NCBI GenBank assembly: GCA_964511425.1
Contig: CAZEFI010000003.1
Coordinates: forward strand, 1 to 64,000
Origin: Bin55 sp964511425
Lineage (GTDB): Bacteria > Pseudomonadota > Gammaproteobacteria > Pseudomonadales > Azotimanducaceae
Length of the DNA stretch: 64,000 bases
Direction of reading: 5' to 3'
The stretch's first letter is position 1, and every line of letters starts with the position of its first letter. A model generated the notes under the pieces. That model made no database searches and was not told the DNA's origin. It worked only from the letters and a program-made list of their open reading frames with translations. Shown here in pieces: positions 8,169 through 16,034 of this stretch. The position numbers were made by a program, and so were the translations under genes.

Positions 8169-9539
8169 ATGAAAACTAAGAAAACTTATCGTTTTTCCAA
8201 TCCTTCACGTCGAGCAGTAGTCAAAGGGCTAGTAGCGTCGCCACTAGTTCTTGCTCTCGGCATTGATAAACTCCGAGCACAGGAACTCTCTCAAATGTCC
8301 CCTAATACTCAATCTAATAATTCTGAATTTGTCAACGGCGTGAGCGATTCGCAAATCGTTCTCGGAACATCTGCTGCGTTCACCGGTCCTTCGCGCGGTC
8401 TCGGTATTGAACTTTACCGAGGTGCGATGGCGTATTTTGCTGATGTCAATTCTCGTGGAGGTGTGCATGGTCGTGAGATTACGTTGCATCTTTATGATGA
8501 CGGTTATCAACCTGACCCCGCGGTAAATAACACAACCAAATTGATGCGCGAAGACAAGGTCTTTGCGTTATTTGGTTATGTCGGTACACCCACAGTCACC
8601 CGTGTTTTGCCGTTACTGAAGAAATTTCAGCAAGAAAAATTTGTACTCTTCTTTCCGTTCACCGGTGCACAGCCTCAAAGGCAACTTCCATATGGACCGT
8701 TCGCATTCAACTTACGCGCCAGCTATCGACAAGAAACCGCAGGATTGGTCGACAATTTTGTTAAGGTTGGTCGTGAAAAAATTGGCGTGTTTTACCAAGC
8801 GGACGCCTACGGCCGAAGCGGCTGGGCCGGCTGTCGTGAAGCACTTGCCAAACACAACCTCAAAATGGTTGGGGAAGCCACTTATACACGAGGCACAAAA
8901 TACACCGCCAATTTAAAAGCACAGGTAGACTGGTTCCAGCGAGATAAGCCCGACGCGATCATCTGTATCGGTGCATATGCCGCTTGTGCCGCATTTTTAC
9001 GGGACGCGATCGACGGTGGTCTACAAGTACCAATCGCAAACCTCTCATTCGTTGGCAGTGAAAACCTACTCAAACTAATTACCGATAGTACGGACGAACC
9101 ACACACCTACAGTCAATTCTTGGTGAACTCCCAAGTCGTACCTAGCTACAACGATTTGTCCCTAGAGGGAGTTCAACTTTATGAGAAGTTCATGACTGAA
9201 AACGCTCCAAATGTACCCGACCAATTCGCTTCAGGAGAAGAGGAACCATACAAAACTTTTGATCGAAGTTTTGTAAGTTTGGAAGGATTTCTTAATGCGA
9301 AACTGATGACTGAAATTCTTACGCGGATTGGACCAGAGCCGACCCGCGATGGAATTGAAGAAGCAGTATTTTCCATCCAAGATCTTGACTTGGGTATTGG
9401 AGAATCTGTTTCCTTTAATGAGGATCGCCGACAAGGTCTTGATCGTGTGTATTACACTGTTGTCGAAGATGGGAGTTTTGTCCCCTTACGGGATTGGGCC
9501 TCATCTTCTAATGCCTGGAACGAGGCTGCCAGCTCATGA
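8169..9539 (+). CDS. Tat-exported periplasmic substrate-binding protein (LivJ-type, peripla_BP_6)
   Basis: Type I periplasmic-binding fold of the branched-chain amino acid/amide ABC transporter group. The N-terminus carries a twin-arginine signal (SRRAVVKG, residues 13-20) followed by a hydrophobic stretch to about residue 38, so it is probably exported folded. The mature protein opens with QIVLGTSAAFTGPSRGLG, the usual first strand and ligand loop, followed by NSRGGVHGREI and DDGYQPDPAVNN. At 456 residues it is slightly longer than typical. A GAGGT ribosome-binding site precedes the ATG. No permease or ATPase genes follow; instead its stop overlaps (ATGA) the start of a Cache-HAMP membrane protein, suggesting a sensing rather than a transport role. 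Ligand unknown; a thiamine precursor is possible from location only. Confidence 0.88.
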   Translation: MKTKKTYRFSNPSRRAVVKGLVASPLVLALGIDKLRAQELSQMSPNTQSNNSEFVNGVSDSQIVLGTSAAFTGPSRGLGIELYRGAMAYFADVNSRGGVHGREITLHLYDDGYQPDPAVNNTTKLMREDKVFALFGYVGTPTVTRVLPLLKKFQQEKFVLFFPFTGAQPQRQLPYGPFAFNLRASYRQETAGLVDNFVKVGREKIGVFYQADAYGRSGWAGCREALAKHNLKMVGEATYTRGTKYTANLKAQVDWFQRDKPDAIICIGAYAACAAFLRDAIDGGLQVPIANLSFVGSENLLKLITDSTDEPHTYSQFLVNSQVVPSYNDLSLEGVQLYEKFMTENAPNVPDQFASGEEEPYKTFDRSFVSLEGFLNAKLMTEILTRIGPEPTRDGIEEAVFSIQDLDLGIGESVSFNEDRRQGLDRVYYTVVEDGSFVPLRDWASSSNAWNEAASS

Positions 9540-10273
9540 TGCGGATTACAAGACTGTTTCAGTGGACCATCTTCGGCGTTATTGGATTATTTGGCGTTAT
9601 CGGATTTACTAATGCAGTCGTAACGATCACCGCGATTGATCAAGACCTCACACGAGAAGCGCGGGAGAACAGCAAGGACATCGCAAAGGCAATTGCCGAC
9701 GGTAATGTCGACATCTTGCTCAACAACGATCTTTCAACTTTGCAATCGCGGATTGATCAAATGCTATCGCTGCTTGGATCCAATGGCTACATCTACATTA
9801 CCGACGAGAATGACGAGATTATCGCGCACACTTTCGTACCCCATATTCCAGAACAGATATCCGACGGTGAAATCACGGGGGACATCATTGAACGAACCCT
9901 TAAGGGGAAGGGCGATTTCATTGAAGTGAGCCACCCAATTCTTGCTGGCGTTGGCGGAAACGTACACATTGGGGTGGATCAAGGTGACGTTTCGTTGATG
10001 ATCCAAGGAGCGATGGGTAATCAAGTATGGCCAATGGCAATCACGTTCCTTGTTGCAATAGTTCTAGGGATTTTCTTGGTTAATCTCGCCGCCCGTCCGA
10101 TTCAACAACTACTACAGTACGCTGTCGCCTTAGCGAAAAAAGACACAGTGGACGAGCCTCAAAACGAGAAATTACTACAGCGAAAAGATGAAGCTGGCGA
10201 CTTGGCGAGATTGTTTCAATATTTCGCGTTAGTGGCCGACCCCAGCAGATCGGGAATTGATTCAAAGCCGTGA
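9536..10273 (+). CDS. Membrane sensor with periplasmic Cache/PAS-like domain and HAMP, no output domain
   Basis: The 245-residue protein has an N-terminal transmembrane helix (about 7-30), a periplasmic segment (about 31-160) containing GSNGYIYITDENDEIIAHT, which is the strand-turn pattern of single Cache sensor domains, a second transmembrane helix (about 163-187), and a HAMP-like segment (AARPIQQLLQYAVALAKKD). It ends soon after the HAMP with no kinase, GGDEF or methyl-accepting region. The start overlaps the stop of the substrate-binding protein by four bases, so the two are probably made in step and may act together. It could signal through a separate partner or be a truncated receptor; no remnant of an output domain is seen between its stop and the next gene. 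Confidence 0.78.
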   Translation: MMRITRLFQWTIFGVIGLFGVIGFTNAVVTITAIDQDLTREARENSKDIAKAIADGNVDILLNNDLSTLQSRIDQMLSLLGSNGYIYITDENDEIIAHTFVPHIPEQISDGEITGDIIERTLKGKGDFIEVSHPILAGVGGNVHIGVDQGDVSLMIQGAMGNQVWPMAITFLVAIVLGIFLVNLAARPIQQLLQYAVALAKKDTVDEPQNEKLLQRKDEAGDLARLFQYFALVADPSRSGIDSKP

Positions 10274-10307
10274 TGAGTACTACATTAGGCTCGCTGAATA
10301 AAGGCTA

Positions 10308-11630
10308 GTGCAAGCAATCACTCAAAACCTACCGGGGTTGTTTCGTGGGATGCTTTGCATCCTACTGCATCTTTGTTTTGGAACCGTGTACGCTTGGAGT
10401 TTCTTTCAAGTCTTGTTGGTCGACTTTGTCGGTTGGTCATACGCGGATACCTCTTTATCTTTCGGTATTACGATCTTCACGCTTGGTATTTCAGCTGCAT
10501 GGGCTGGAATCATGTTGCCCAAAATTGGTCCGCGTCGATTAGCACTTGCCGGATCAACACTATTTAGTCTAGGCTACATCATCGCCGCGTGGGCCTTGCA
10601 AACAGAAAACTTGCTGCTGTTTTGGTTCGGCTACGGCTTTGTCGGTGGAACTGGTCTGGGATTTGGGTATGTTGTGCCAGTCGCTACGATCGCCAACTGG
10701 TTCCCAGGTTCGAAAGGGTTGTCTACTGGATTGGTCGTCATGGGCTTCGGCTTAGGCGCGATGTTCCTCAGTGTGATTTTGGCACCGATACTCCTCACAG
10801 TAACCAAACAAGATCTCACCTCGACTTTTCTCTATCTTGGCGTGTTCTTCGCTTGCGTGCTCATTCCATCAAGCTTCTTTGTTACCAATCCCAAAAGTCA
10901 GTCAAGAGTTACCGTTCAACAAGTTGCAAGTGGAGAAGAACAGCAAAGCCATTATGTCCGGAGATGTTTGCAATCTCGGGAGTTTATTGTCATGTGGCTC
11001 ATCTTCTTTTTCAATATTGCCGCTGGTATCTCGGTTATTAGTTTTCAATCACCGTTACTCCAAGATGTCTGGCAGCTAACCGACGCCAATATCGACCCAG
11101 AACGACTGGCCAGGTATGGTGCTTATTTAATTGCGGCGAGCTCGGTCTGCAACGGGGTCGGTAGGCTGTTGTGGGGCCTATTATCAGACCGAATTGGACG
11201 TGTTATGGTGTTCCGCATCTTGCTCGCGAGTCAGACCGTAGTGTTTGGGATTCTCATGACCGAACGCGATCCACTGATCTTCTCCGTGTTGGTCTGCTAT
11301 GTCATGCTCTGCTTCGGTGGTGGATTTGCGGTAATGCCACCGTTTGTGCTCGATGTGTTCGGTTCCAAGAAAATGTCTGCCATCTACGGAATCATCTTAA
11401 CTGCTTGGTCGGGGGCCGGGGTTCTCGGACCGTTGTATGTAGGATATCTCAAAGACAACTACCCCAATAAGACCGTTATATACTGTTTCCTCATTGGCAT
11501 CGCATTCCTATGTTTGGGGTTCATTTTCTCCATGTTGCTCAACAATGAACGAATTCGCTTGAACGTACCCACTATGTCATCAACATTGCGGAGGTTTAAT
11601 ATCCCACCGCCTCGTGTCGGTACCGGTTGA
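10308..11630 (+). CDS. MFS transporter, oxalate/formate antiporter (OFA) type
   Basis: Twelve-helix major facilitator protein of 440 residues. The first helix carries CFGTVYAWSFF, the characteristic start of the OFA (OxlT) subfamily, followed by the loop motif LPKIGPRRL and the GFGLGAMFLSVILAP helix; the second half has LLSDRIGRVMVFRI, the repeated MFS loop motif. OFA members move small mono- and dicarboxylates. The start is GTG, as an upstream ATG frame closes before it. It follows the Cache-HAMP gene after 34 bases and precedes thiC, so it sits inside the thiamine region; whether it carries a thiamine-related compound is unknown. Confidence 0.88.
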   Translation: MQAITQNLPGLFRGMLCILLHLCFGTVYAWSFFQVLLVDFVGWSYADTSLSFGITIFTLGISAAWAGIMLPKIGPRRLALAGSTLFSLGYIIAAWALQTENLLLFWFGYGFVGGTGLGFGYVVPVATIANWFPGSKGLSTGLVVMGFGLGAMFLSVILAPILLTVTKQDLTSTFLYLGVFFACVLIPSSFFVTNPKSQSRVTVQQVASGEEQQSHYVRRCLQSREFIVMWLIFFFNIAAGISVISFQSPLLQDVWQLTDANIDPERLARYGAYLIAASSVCNGVGRLLWGLLSDRIGRVMVFRILLASQTVVFGILMTERDPLIFSVLVCYVMLCFGGGFAVMPPFVLDVFGSKKMSAIYGIILTAWSGAGVLGPLYVGYLKDNYPNKTVIYCFLIGIAFLCLGFIFSMLLNNERIRLNVPTMSSTLRRFNIPPPRVGTG

Positions 11631-11655
11631 CCTCAGTTTAAACATACAAAAATCA

Positions 11656-11686
11656 GTGACTGCGTTCGTCGTGTTATACTAGTCAC
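11656..11686 (+). promoter_or_regulatory. Possible promoter and inverted repeat upstream of thiC
   Basis: A TATACT hexamer (11675-11680) lies between the arms of an inverted repeat GTGACT (11656-11661)/AGTCAC (11681-11686), with smaller nested arms TCGTG/CACGA. A -35 match is poor. It may be the thiC promoter with an operator over the -10. The leader from here to the ATG is only about 60 bases and contains no recognisable TPP riboswitch. Confidence 0.3.
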
Positions 11687-11743
11687 GATTGAACTGAAAC
11701 TTGACACAATTGCTCGTCGAATAACAAAACTAGAACCAACTCT

Positions 11744-13627
11744 ATGGCTGAACACAAACTACTCTCAGATATCGCTTCATTGGATGAAGCGATGCTACGC
11801 CCGCTCCCAAGTTCTAAAAAGGTATACGTTGAAGAGAATGACCTACGAGTGGGAATGCGCGAGGTTTCACTGTCTCCAACTCCCATACAGGGTAATGGTC
11901 GAGAAGAAGCAAACGGCTTTGTGTCCAATCCCTCGGTTCGAGTCTACGACACTTCAGGACCCTATACCGACCCAGCACTGCACATAGATGTTCGATCGGG
12001 CATTCCTCGGTTGCGTGAGTCTTGGATCAACGCACGTGGAGATACCGAAGTACTTGACGATTACAGTTCTGAATTTGCGCGGGAACGTTCCCGGGAAGCG
12101 AGACTAGGTAAATTTAGATTTCGAGCTCGGAACACGCCACGACGAGCTCGAAAAGGCGTCAACGTAACCCAAATGCATTACGCTCGAAAAGGCGTCGTTA
12201 CGCCAGAAATGGAATACATCGCGATCCGAGAGAATCTCGTTCGTGCGAACGCGAAATATCGACAGGACCAACATCCCGGGCAAGATTTTGGTGCCTCCAT
12301 TCCGCCAGAAATCACCCCCGAATTTGTCCGCGACGAAGTCGCCCAAGGCCGTGCGATTATTCCCGCGAACATCAATCATCCCGAAAGTGAACCGATGATC
12401 ATCGGGCGTAATTTCCTCGTCAAAATAAACGGTAATATCGGCAACTCTGCGGTAACTTCCAGCATCGAAGAAGAAGTAGAAAAAATGGTTTGGGCAACTC
12501 GCTGGGGTGCGGACACGGTTATGGACTTGTCCACGGGCAAGAATATTCACGAAACGCGCGAGTGGATTATTCGCAATTCTCCGGTACCCATCGGCACGGT
12601 ACCGATCTATCAAGCATTGGAAAAAACCAATGGGATCGCCGAAGACCTCACTTGGGAACTGTTTCGGGACACTTTAATCGAACAAGCTGAACAGGGGGTT
12701 GATTACTTTACTATACACGCTGGTGTTCGACTTCCATTTGTTCCGCTTACGGCTCGTCGCACAACTGGAATCGTAAGTCGCGGCGGATCAATCATGGCGA
12801 AGTGGTGTCTAGCGCACCACAAAGAAAGCTTTCTCTATACCCACTTTGAAGATATCTGCGAGATCATGAAGGCTTATGATGTCTCCTTTTCATTGGGCGA
12901 CGGTTTGCGGCCTGGATCCATTGCTGATGCCAATGACGAAGCACAGTTCGCGGAACTACGAACATTGGGTGAATTGACGCAAGTCGCGTGGGAACACGAA
13001 GTGCAAACCATGATTGAAGGACCGGGGCATGTCCCGATGCAATTGATCAAGGAAAACATGGAAGAACAGTTAAAGGCTTGCGCGGAAGCCCCGTTTTACA
13101 CCTTAGGCCCACTCACTACGGATATCGCACCAGGATATGATCACATCACCTCGGCGATCGGCGCAGCAATGATTGGTTGGTACGGCTGTGCGATGCTCTG
13201 CTATGTTACCCCGAAAGAACATCTCGGGTTACCCAATAAAGAAGATGTACGCGAAGGGATCATCACCTACAAAATTGCTGCTCATGCGGCAGATCTGGCC
13301 AAAGGACATCCGGGAGCTCAAATTAGAGACAATGCATTGTCCAAAGCACGGTTCGAGTTTCGTTGGGAGGATCAGTTTAATCTTGGTCTAGATCCCGACA
13401 AAGCACGTGAATTCCACGACGAAACTCTACCAAAAGACTCTGCTAAAGTCGCGCACTTCTGTTCCATGTGTGGGCCGAAATTTTGTTCGATGAAAATTAG
13501 TCAAGAGATTCGTGTCGCCGCTGGAGTGCAAGAGGATAGCGTACGCATGATTGATGTTGAAGCCGAAATGGCTGAAAAAGCTCGCGAGTTTCGTGAAAAC
13601 GGAAGCGAAATCTACACCAAGGTCTGA
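11744..13627 (+). CDS. thiC: Phosphomethylpyrimidine synthase ThiC
   Basis: Radical SAM enzyme converting aminoimidazole ribotide into HMP-phosphate, the committed step for the pyrimidine half of thiamine. The 627-residue length is that of the long proteobacterial form. NPSVRVYDTSGPY and GIPRLRESWI near the N-terminus, TQMHYARKGVVTPEMEYIA, NINHPESEPMIIGRNFLVKI and IEGPGHVPMQ are family blocks. The C-terminal cluster-binding motif is CSMCGPKFC (C-x2-C-x4-C), complete. It begins the second thi block, and thiO starts four bases after its stop. It normally carries a TPP riboswitch; none is seen here. Confidence 0.98.
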   Translation: MAEHKLLSDIASLDEAMLRPLPSSKKVYVEENDLRVGMREVSLSPTPIQGNGREEANGFVSNPSVRVYDTSGPYTDPALHIDVRSGIPRLRESWINARGDTEVLDDYSSEFARERSREARLGKFRFRARNTPRRARKGVNVTQMHYARKGVVTPEMEYIAIRENLVRANAKYRQDQHPGQDFGASIPPEITPEFVRDEVAQGRAIIPANINHPESEPMIIGRNFLVKINGNIGNSAVTSSIEEEVEKMVWATRWGADTVMDLSTGKNIHETREWIIRNSPVPIGTVPIYQALEKTNGIAEDLTWELFRDTLIEQAEQGVDYFTIHAGVRLPFVPLTARRTTGIVSRGGSIMAKWCLAHHKESFLYTHFEDICEIMKAYDVSFSLGDGLRPGSIADANDEAQFAELRTLGELTQVAWEHEVQTMIEGPGHVPMQLIKENMEEQLKACAEAPFYTLGPLTTDIAPGYDHITSAIGAAMIGWYGCAMLCYVTPKEHLGLPNKEDVREGIITYKIAAHAADLAKGHPGAQIRDNALSKARFEFRWEDQFNLGLDPDKAREFHDETLPKDSAKVAHFCSMCGPKFCSMKISQEIRVAAGVQEDSVRMIDVEAEMAEKAREFRENGSEIYTKV

Positions 13628-13631
13628 GTGT

Positions 13632-14609
13632 TTGCGTGTTTCAATTGCTGGAGCCGGGCTATTAGGTCGATTATTAGGCTGGCAATACACTCAACAGGGT
13701 GCACAAGTCCAACTGTTTGAACGGGCTCGGGCAGAACATCCGTTAAGTGCAGCATACGTAGCCGCTGCAATTCTTGCAGCTCCGAGTGAAAGAACGGAAT
13801 CTGACGCAATCATCCTATGTTTGGCGATGAAAAGTTTTGAACTTTGGCCGAAATGGCTAGAAGAACTCAAGGTACCTTTCGCCTTGGAAGGCTCAATCGT
13901 TACTGCACACCCAAACGATGGTGCCCTCTTAGCACAATTTATCCGAGTCATGGATCGTCGAGAGGTGTCTGGAGTTCGCGTCCTCGACCAAGAAGAACTC
14001 AGATCTCTGGAACCTGATCTAGGTTCCCACTTCCAACACGGAGTGTTTTTAGAGGGCGAAGGTTGGTTAGACAATCGTGTTTTATTGCAAGCTCTGGAAT
14101 CGGTATGTGGAAAAATTTCCTACGAAACCCCTGTTGAACTCGACGATCTGAATGGAGATCTCATTCTTGATTGTCGCGGAGCCGGTTCTGATGATCCCGA
14201 TGTCAGAGGGGTACGCGGAGAAATCTTGCGCCTGCATGCACCCGAGGTGAATTTACGACGACCGATACGTTTGTTACATCCAAAGTATCCTCTCTATGTC
14301 GCACCACGACCCAACAATGATTACGTTATCGGAGCAACCCAGGTCGAAAGTGAACACGAGGGAGATGTAACCGTGAGAGGTGCGCTAGAACTTTTGTCTG
14401 CAGCACATGTCATCAGCGGTGGATTTGAAGAAGCAGAAATCACCGAATTGTCGAGTGCGCTGCGACCTGCTTATCCCGATCATAATCCACGCATCTACTG
14501 GGATGAACATGTGCTACGAGTTAACGGACTATACCGGTATGGCTTCTCAGTCGCACCGGCGATCGTGGAACAAGCAATGGCATTGGCCGATCAAAGATGC
14601 ACATCATAG
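13632..14609 (+). CDS. thiO: Glycine oxidase ThiO
   Basis: FAD-dependent amine oxidase of the DAO family that turns glycine into the dehydroglycine used by ThiG, the oxygen-dependent alternative to ThiH. Starting at TTG 13632, just after the thiC stop and behind an AAGG ribosome-binding site, the protein begins with the FAD-binding strand RVSIAGAGLLGRLLG (G-x-G-x2-G). Start choice is by position: the frame is open upstream inside thiC, but those residues are not family-like. YVAPRPNNDYVIGATQVESEHEGD and GLRPAYPDHNP-like LRPAYPDHNPRIY blocks toward the C-terminus match ThiO/DadA proteins. 325 residues. Its end overlaps the thiS start by 13 bases. Glycine oxidase versus another D-amino acid oxidase is decided by the thiS-thiG context. 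Confidence 0.9.
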   Translation: MRVSIAGAGLLGRLLGWQYTQQGAQVQLFERARAEHPLSAAYVAAAILAAPSERTESDAIILCLAMKSFELWPKWLEELKVPFALEGSIVTAHPNDGALLAQFIRVMDRREVSGVRVLDQEELRSLEPDLGSHFQHGVFLEGEGWLDNRVLLQALESVCGKISYETPVELDDLNGDLILDCRGAGSDDPDVRGVRGEILRLHAPEVNLRRPIRLLHPKYPLYVAPRPNNDYVIGATQVESEHEGDVTVRGALELLSAAHVISGGFEEAEITELSSALRPAYPDHNPRIYWDEHVLRVNGLYRYGFSVAPAIVEQAMALADQRCTS

Positions 14610-14794
14610 TCAACGGTGAACCCACTAATGTGGAAACATCGATACTAACCGACATTCTGAATCAACTTGGTTATCAATTGGAAGATATTGTTGTAGCTCA
14701 CAATTCAACGTTTATACCTCGTCCCCAGTGGATTCACTGCGTTGTCGAAGAGAATGACACATTGGACATACTGGCTGCGGTCGTCGGAGGTTAG
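14597..14794 (+). CDS. thiS: Sulfur carrier protein ThiS
   Basis: A 65-residue ubiquitin-like sulfur carrier. It begins MHIIVNGEP and ends in the required di-glycine (AVVGG), which is adenylated and thiocarboxylated to deliver sulfur to ThiG. It overlaps the end of thiO by 13 bases in another frame, and thiG begins three bases after its stop, so it is made within one coupled operon. Its activating enzyme ThiF is not in the window. The match in length, end and context makes the call secure. Confidence 0.95.
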   Translation: MHIIVNGEPTNVETSILTDILNQLGYQLEDIVVAHNSTFIPRPQWIHCVVEENDTLDILAAVVGG

Positions 14795-14797
14795 TTC

Positions 14798-15592
14798 GTG
14801 GAAGACTCCTGGAAAGTCTACGGCAACAAATTACAAAGCCGACTCTTCCTTGGAACAGCTCAATATCCGTCACTAGCTATTCTGCGCACCGCGATTGAAG
14901 CGTCAGGTACCCAAGTCATAACCACTACGCTACGCCGACAGTCTCCGACGACCGGCGGGGGAGAGACTTGGTGGAGACAACTCAAAGCCCTCGATTGTCG
15001 AATCCTTCCTAACACGGCTGGCTGCCTCACGGCAAAGGAAGCGGTTACCTTAGCCGAAATGGCGCGAGAACTATTTGAGACTGATTGGATCAAGCTTGAA
15101 ATTACCGGGGACGACTACAACCTTCAACCGAATGTGTTGGAAGTATTGGTCGCAACCGAACAGTTACAGAAGCTTGGTTTTAAAGTCTTTGCATATACCA
15201 CTGAGGACTTAGTGGTATGTAAGAAGCTTCACGACTTGGGTTGTGAAGTGATTATGCCGTGGGGGGCACCCATCGGTACAGGAAAAGGACTGCTCAATCC
15301 GTACGCACTGCAGACACTCCGCGCACGTCTGCCTGATGTCAGTTTGGTAGTTGATGCGGGCATCGGACTACCATCACACGTCGCGCAAGCTATGGAACTG
15401 GGATTCGATGGGGTCTTACTCAACACCTCAGTCGCGAAATGCGATAACCCCGCACAAATGGCTCAAGCGATGCGCCAAGCGGTCGAGGCTGGGCGGCTAG
15501 CATACCTTGCTGGTGCGATATCAGAACGTGAAACTGCAGTAGCGTCGACACCGATCATTGGAACTCCTTTCTGGCAGTCGAAGGAGACCTAA
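14798..15592 (+). CDS. thiG: Thiazole synthase ThiG
   Basis: TIM-barrel enzyme that builds the thiazole phosphate from deoxyxylulose phosphate, dehydroglycine and the ThiS thiocarboxylate. The GTG start follows thiS by three bases. Family blocks: RLFLGTAQYPS (about residue 15), LPNTAGCLTAKEAV (about 71), the Schiff-base Lys in WIKLEITGDD (about 98), VIMPWGAPIGTGKGLLNP (about 151), VVDAGIGLPSHVAQAMELGFDGVLLNTSVA (two phosphate-binding strands) and the C-terminal AGRLAYLAG. At 264 residues it is full length. It converges on the selenoprotein W-like gene. Confidence 0.97.
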   Translation: MEDSWKVYGNKLQSRLFLGTAQYPSLAILRTAIEASGTQVITTTLRRQSPTTGGGETWWRQLKALDCRILPNTAGCLTAKEAVTLAEMARELFETDWIKLEITGDDYNLQPNVLEVLVATEQLQKLGFKVFAYTTEDLVVCKKLHDLGCEVIMPWGAPIGTGKGLLNPYALQTLRARLPDVSLVVDAGIGLPSHVAQAMELGFDGVLLNTSVAKCDNPAQMAQAMRQAVEAGRLAYLAGAISERETAVASTPIIGTPFWQSKET

Positions 15593-15637
15593 ACACAAAG
15601 TTTTTGGGGAAACTGGATCAGGTTGCCGGATTTCGAG

Positions 15638-15859
15638 TTACGAATTAGCCAAACTGTTGATGAGTTTATCTTCGTTGGGAAATTCGCCGGTTTCGTGTTT
15701 GGAATACACCATCTTGCCATCGACTACGACGTCGAAGATACCGCCTCCACCTGGAACAATGGATACTTGGGCATTCAATTGTTGTTCAAACTTAGCAGCT
15801 AAACTAGCCGCTTTCGGTTCGTAGCCTCAGGAAGTGCAATAAGTTATTTGGACGTTCAA
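15638..15859 (-). CDS. Selenoprotein W-like (Rdx family) protein with in-frame TGA (selenocysteine)
   Basis: The frame from TTG 15859 to TAA 15638 is open except for one TGA at 15827-15829. Reading it as selenocysteine (U) gives 73 residues with the redox motif C-T-S-U-G-Y (Cys 8, Sec 11), the exact CxxU position of selenoprotein W. This is followed by an amphipathic helix, SIVPGGGGIFDVVVDGK (the PGxGGxFEVxVdG signature), VYSKHETGEFP and a terminal helix, so homology continues on both sides of the TGA. A strong ribosome-binding site GAGGAG lies six bases before the TTG. A hairpin just after the TGA fits a bacterial SECIS. SelW-type proteins are small thioredoxin-fold redox proteins of uncertain substrate. 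The gene converges on thiG. selA, selB, selC and selD are outside the window. The alternative, a pseudogene, would not explain the hairpin and the placement at the catalytic position. Confidence 0.85.
15794..15812 (-). promoter_or_regulatory. Predicted bacterial SECIS element of the SelW-like gene
   Basis: On the minus strand AGCGGCTA pairs with TAGCTGCT (eight pairs, one G-U) around a GTT loop. The loop G lies 23 bases after the TGA, within the spacing known for bacterial SECIS hairpins (apical loop some 16-37 bases downstream, with a G among its first bases). Predicted by eye; no folding energy was computed. Confidence 0.6.
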
Positions 15860-16034
15860 AAAGATCTCCTCAAAATTTAATACGAATACGCTGCTGCGCT
15901 ACAACAAAAATGTCGAACATGTAACAAGCATGTACGACTCTGTCCGCGAATTGTACGTGTCAACGTCTTCCTAGTGGTCGCCAACTACTCCACGAAACCT
16001 CGTCGATTCTGCTCGCCACCAATAGTTCCACACT

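Noticed and set aside
13551..13631. Longer thiO start inside thiC
   Set aside because: The added residues do not match ThiO, and the FAD-binding strand begins right after the TTG at 13632.
15558..15824. Plus-strand 88-residue frame across the end of thiG
   Set aside because: It is the antisense shadow of the selenoprotein W-like gene and overlaps thiG; the minus-strand reading has a ribosome-binding site and clear family motifs.
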